15,641 bases of DNA, taken from an uncultured Eubacteriales bacterium. Its GTDB lineage: Bacteria > Bacillota > Clostridia > Oscillospirales > Oscillospiraceae. This document shows, in pieces, positions 13,276 through 15,641 of this stretch; within the stretch, counting starts at the first letter, position 1; each line of letters opens with the position of its first letter. The DNA lies in contig USCO01000043.1 of the NCBI GenBank assembly GCA_900553135.1, forward strand, positions 1-15,641. The letters are read 5' to 3'. A program made the translations under genes and the position numbers. The notes under the pieces were generated by a model. The model was not told the DNA's origin. It saw nothing but the letters and a program-made list of their open reading frames with translations, and made no database searches.

Positions 13276-15222
13276 TTACAGGAACCGGCGGCGGCGGTAA
13301 CCTCCGCCCTGCTTGCGCCGGCCGCCCAGGCCCAAAACCCGGCGCACCAGCAGCACCACAGCGGCGATCACCAGCACCACCACGGCCAGGAACACCAGGG
13401 TGATCCAGCCGGGGCTTTTGACCAGTTCAATGGGGTTCCAGCTGCGGCTGATGTCTTTGCAGCTGCCCGCGGTATAGTGATCGGGCACTCCCTGGGCGCC
13501 AAAGCCTTGCAGATAGGCCGCCAGGGCGTACCACTCCTTGATCTCGTTGCCGTTTTCATCCTTCAGCACACGGGTGCTGAAATCGGTGATGGGCTGCCCG
13601 TTCTCGTCCTTGGGGACGATGGACAGGATGCCGAAGGACTTCTCCTTCACCGTGCCCAGCATCTGAGCGGAATACATGCCGGAAACCACCCGGTAGAGCT
13701 TGTCGTTCTCCAGCTGGTGGGTGCCCTGGAGGGTGAAGTCCCCCTCATAGGCGGGGTCCTTCAGCTGGGCCTGGGTCACCCGGTCAAAGATCATCCGGTG
13801 GACATTATAGGAATAGGAAGCGCCGGAGAAATACAGCTGGGTGCCCGTCATAATGGGGGACACCGAGGCGTCCACCTCCATGACGGCTTTCAGCTCTTTT
13901 CCGGTGAGATAGCAGGACACCAGGGGATAGCCGGACCTTCCGTCCTCCCCCACCCCCATGGACAGCACATCAAAGGCTTGGGAGGTGGTGATATTCCCCT
14001 GATACAAAGAGGCGCGCAGCACGCCGTCGGCCACCACGGCCACCGTGTCCACATCGGGGGCATCCTTGGCCAGAGTGGTGGCCGCCCAGTGATAGGCGTC
14101 GGCCACCAGGTTGCCCAGGCCGTTGTCCACCTGGTCCTTGTTGGCCGGCTTGATAAGGTCAAAGGAGGGGTTGGTGAGCACCTGGTCATAAGCCAGGCCG
14201 TAGGAGGCCAGATAGCTCTGGCTCACCTGGGTCTTCCAGCCCTCCACCATAGCGGAGATCTCCCCGTCCTCGGGGACGGTCTCGTCAATGGGGATCAGCT
14301 GGTAATCCACCAGGGTCTTCTCCCCTTCCCCCTCCGTCCAGGACAGGGTGATGGAGCCCAGATTCTCACAGTAGGGCCCGGAGGAGACGATGTAGGTGTC
14401 TCCCTCCACAATGGGCTCCTCCAGGGTGGTGTGGGTGTGACCCGAGATGATCAGGTCGATGCCGTCCACTTTCTTGGCCAGCTGCTGATCCTCGGACTTG
14501 CTCTCCTTGGCATTGGTGCCGCTGTGGGACAGGCAGATGATGAACTCCGCCCCCTGCTCCTCCAGGGCATCCACGCAGCGCTGGGCGGCCTTGACAGGGT
14601 CCTCCAGCACAAAGCCGGAGGTGGGCGCGCAGTCGTCGGAGTCGGTGCCCATGATGCCGAACAGGCCGTAGGTCACCCCGCCCCGCTCCAGCAGCATATA
14701 CTCCTTCACCCCGGCGGAGGACATGGCCCGCTGCAGGTCCAGCTGGTCCTCTCCGTTGGGATCGGGCTTGTAGTTGGCCATGAGGACGGCGGGAATGGTC
14801 TGTCCGCTGTCCCGGGCCGCGGAGAGCATCCGGGCGAAGCCCTCCCCAGTGTGATCAAACTCGTGGTTACCCGCGGTGGTGGCGTCGTAACCCATGGCGC
14901 CCATGGTGCGCAGCTCGGGGGCCTCGCTGGTGTACAGAGTCTGAATGAGGGAACCGATGGAGAAGTCTCCTCCGTCCAGGGTCAGGGCGTTGGGATGCAG
15001 CGCCCGCTGCTCCTTCAAAACGGTCATCAGTCTGGCATAGCCCCCCGACTCGCTCCCCTGTCCCGTGCTCTGGGGCAGGAAATGGGAGTGAAGGTCGTGG
15101 GTAAACAAAACGGTGGTCTCATGAACTTCTCCTGCACCGTCCGCCGCTGCCCAAGGCAGCATGACCCCCAATATGAGGGCCAGGACCATCAGGAACACAG
15201 AAAAGGATCGGATTCGCTTCAC
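13276..15222 (-). CDS. Secreted 5'-nucleotidase/UDP-sugar hydrolase-type metallophosphoesterase, membrane anchored (648 aa)
   Basis: A signal peptide (residues 1-27: KRIRS, then a hydrophobic core, then PWAAADG) precedes a calcineurin-like metallophosphoesterase domain. Metal ligands are visible as THDLHSHF (Asp43, His45), LDGGDF (Asp86), GNHEFD (Asn119, His120), SHSG (His233) and GHTH (His262, His264). Residues about 345-540 form the 5'-nucleotidase C-terminal substrate-binding domain (NLVADAYHWA, then YPLVSCYLTGKELKAVME). The chain ends with one membrane segment (about 606-626) and an Arg/Lys-rich tail. No LPxTG motif is seen, so it is anchored by the C-terminal helix. The enzyme would remove phosphate from nucleotides outside the cell for salvage. 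The GTG at 15222 is chosen because AGGAGG lies 7 bases upstream; the frame stays open for 30 residues further but without a ribosome site. Stand-alone unit. Confidence 0.92.
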   Translation of the reverse strand: MKRIRSFSVFLMVLALILGVMLPWAAADGAGEVHETTVLFTHDLHSHFLPQSTGQGSESGGYARLMTVLKEQRALHPNALTLDGGDFSIGSLIQTLYTSEAPELRTMGAMGYDATTAGNHEFDHTGEGFARMLSAARDSGQTIPAVLMANYKPDPNGEDQLDLQRAMSSAGVKEYMLLERGGVTYGLFGIMGTDSDDCAPTSGFVLEDPVKAAQRCVDALEEQGAEFIICLSHSGTNAKESKSEDQQLAKKVDGIDLIISGHTHTTLEEPIVEGDTYIVSSGPYCENLGSITLSWTEGEGEKTLVDYQLIPIDETVPEDGEISAMVEGWKTQVSQSYLASYGLAYDQVLTNPSFDLIKPANKDQVDNGLGNLVADAYHWAATTLAKDAPDVDTVAVVADGVLRASLYQGNITTSQAFDVLSMGVGEDGRSGYPLVSCYLTGKELKAVMEVDASVSPIMTGTQLYFSGASYSYNVHRMIFDRVTQAQLKDPAYEGDFTLQGTHQLENDKLYRVVSGMYSAQMLGTVKEKSFGILSIVPKDENGQPITDFSTRVLKDENGNEIKEWYALAAYLQGFGAQGVPDHYTAGSCKDISRSWNPIELVKSPGWITLVFLAVVVLVIAAVVLLVRRVLGLGGRRKQGGGYRRRRFL

Positions 15223-15293
15223 ATCAACGCCTCCTGTCTGCAAGCATGAAAATACCACCTCTGCATATTTTGCCACAAAACCGCTAAATGCGC

Positions 15294-15340
15294 AAGAGCG
15301 GAATCCGGACATCTAAAGGCCCGGACTCCGCTCTTTTTTG
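15294..15340. terminator. Terminator-like hairpin between the nucleotidase and ferredoxin-like genes
   Basis: AAGAGCGGA (15294-15302) and TCCGG (15304-15308) pair with CCGGA (15321-15325) and TCCGCTCTT (15327-15335), with one A/C mismatch. The T-run is on the plus strand; the minus-strand tail is weak (CTTGCGCATTT), although the gene that needs it lies on the minus strand. Confidence 0.7.
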
Positions 15341-15383
15341 TGTAATTTACCGCTTTACTAAGAAAAAGTTTCCCGCCCCTGTC

Positions 15384-15641
15384 TTACAGGAAGGTCTCCA
15401 CTTCCCGCCGCTGAGAGAAGTTGGCGGTCAGCTTCTGGGCCAGCATGGAGGAGTTATACCCCAGAGCCCCGGTGGGACAGGCGGCCACGCAGGACATGCA
15501 GCTGATGCACTTGGAATCCTCCCACAGCAGGGTGCTCAGGTCCATGGCCTGGGTGGGGCAGGCCTTGGCGCAGATGGCGCAGCCCAGGCAGGTGTCCCAG
15601 TCCCGGTCCTTCTGCACGGGCACGGCGGCCTTGGGGGCGGG
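15384..15641 (-). CDS. Two-cluster [4Fe-4S] ferredoxin-like protein, C-terminal part (N-terminal part outside window)
   Basis: The frame is open to the right edge, so only the C-terminal 85 residues are seen. Two classical cluster motifs follow one another: CLGCAICAKACP and CISCMSCVAACP, which would bind two [4Fe-4S] clusters. The upstream residues (PAPKAAVPVQKDRDWD) look like an Ala/Pro linker, so the ferredoxin part is probably fused to another domain. One possibility is the flavodoxin-ferredoxin fusion EFR1, which ends in a similar way; a stand-alone ferredoxin starting at the GTG at 15623 is possible but has no ribosome site that I can see. It would act as a cytoplasmic electron carrier, perhaps with NfnAB, though no operon link is visible. 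Confidence 0.8.
   Translation of the reverse strand, partial: PAPKAAVPVQKDRDWDTCLGCAICAKACPTQAMDLSTLLWEDSKCISCMSCVAACPTGALGYNSSMLAQKLTANFSQRREVETFL

Overview
The window reads as a chromosomal stretch of a high-GC member of the Clostridia, most like the Oscillospiraceae (Flavonifractor / Pseudoflavonifractor / Lawsonibacter type). Reasons are the strong C/G bias at third codon positions, AGGAGG-type ribosome binding sites, GTG starts chosen by those sites, the NfnAB electron-bifurcating pair, an ECF vitamin transporter subunit, and cysteine-rich proteins typical of clostridia. The genus is an inference; no rRNA or tRNA gene is present to confirm it.

Layout. 1-813: the 3' end of ftsH with its terminator. 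841-3675: two cysteine-rich proteins of unknown function (906-1178 and 2796-3641) around a probable two-gene unit of a lipoprotein and a bacterial PH-domain protein. Each cysteine-rich gene is preceded by a match to the mother-cell sigma-K promoter pattern, so they may be late-sporulation surface proteins. 3767-4954: three overlapping genes resembling the distal end of a phage tail module (coiled-coil protein, carbohydrate-binding-like protein, XhlA-like membrane protein) with no other phage genes around them. 5018-5229: a run of hairpins ending in a strong terminator. 5228-7230: a MocR/GabR-type regulator divergent from an ECF S component, probably a vitamin (perhaps vitamin B6) uptake locus; the regulator has Arg where the PLP-binding Lys should be. 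7211-8125: a LysR regulator. 8211-8430: a non-coding stretch with a promoter-like site, several small hairpins and a 19-bp terminator, a possible small RNA. 8425-9736 (minus): a FlK-like hotdog thioesterase overlapping an EamA exporter, divergent from a second EamA transporter at 9968-10873. 10941-13167 (minus): nfnA-nfnB. 13276-15222 (minus): a secreted, membrane-anchored 5'-nucleotidase-type metallophosphoesterase. 15384-15641 (minus): the C-terminal part of a two-cluster ferredoxin-like protein running off the window.

How they work together. The window is mostly housekeeping and small accessory units rather than one large system. Redox and energy functions (NfnAB, ferredoxin protein) and nucleotide salvage lie at the right. 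A vitamin-transport/regulation pair and small-molecule export genes lie in the centre. The least explained part is the left third: the cysteine-rich proteins, the orphan phage-tail-like cassette and the hairpin array. I saw no CRISPR array, insertion sequence, integrase, tRNA or rRNA.
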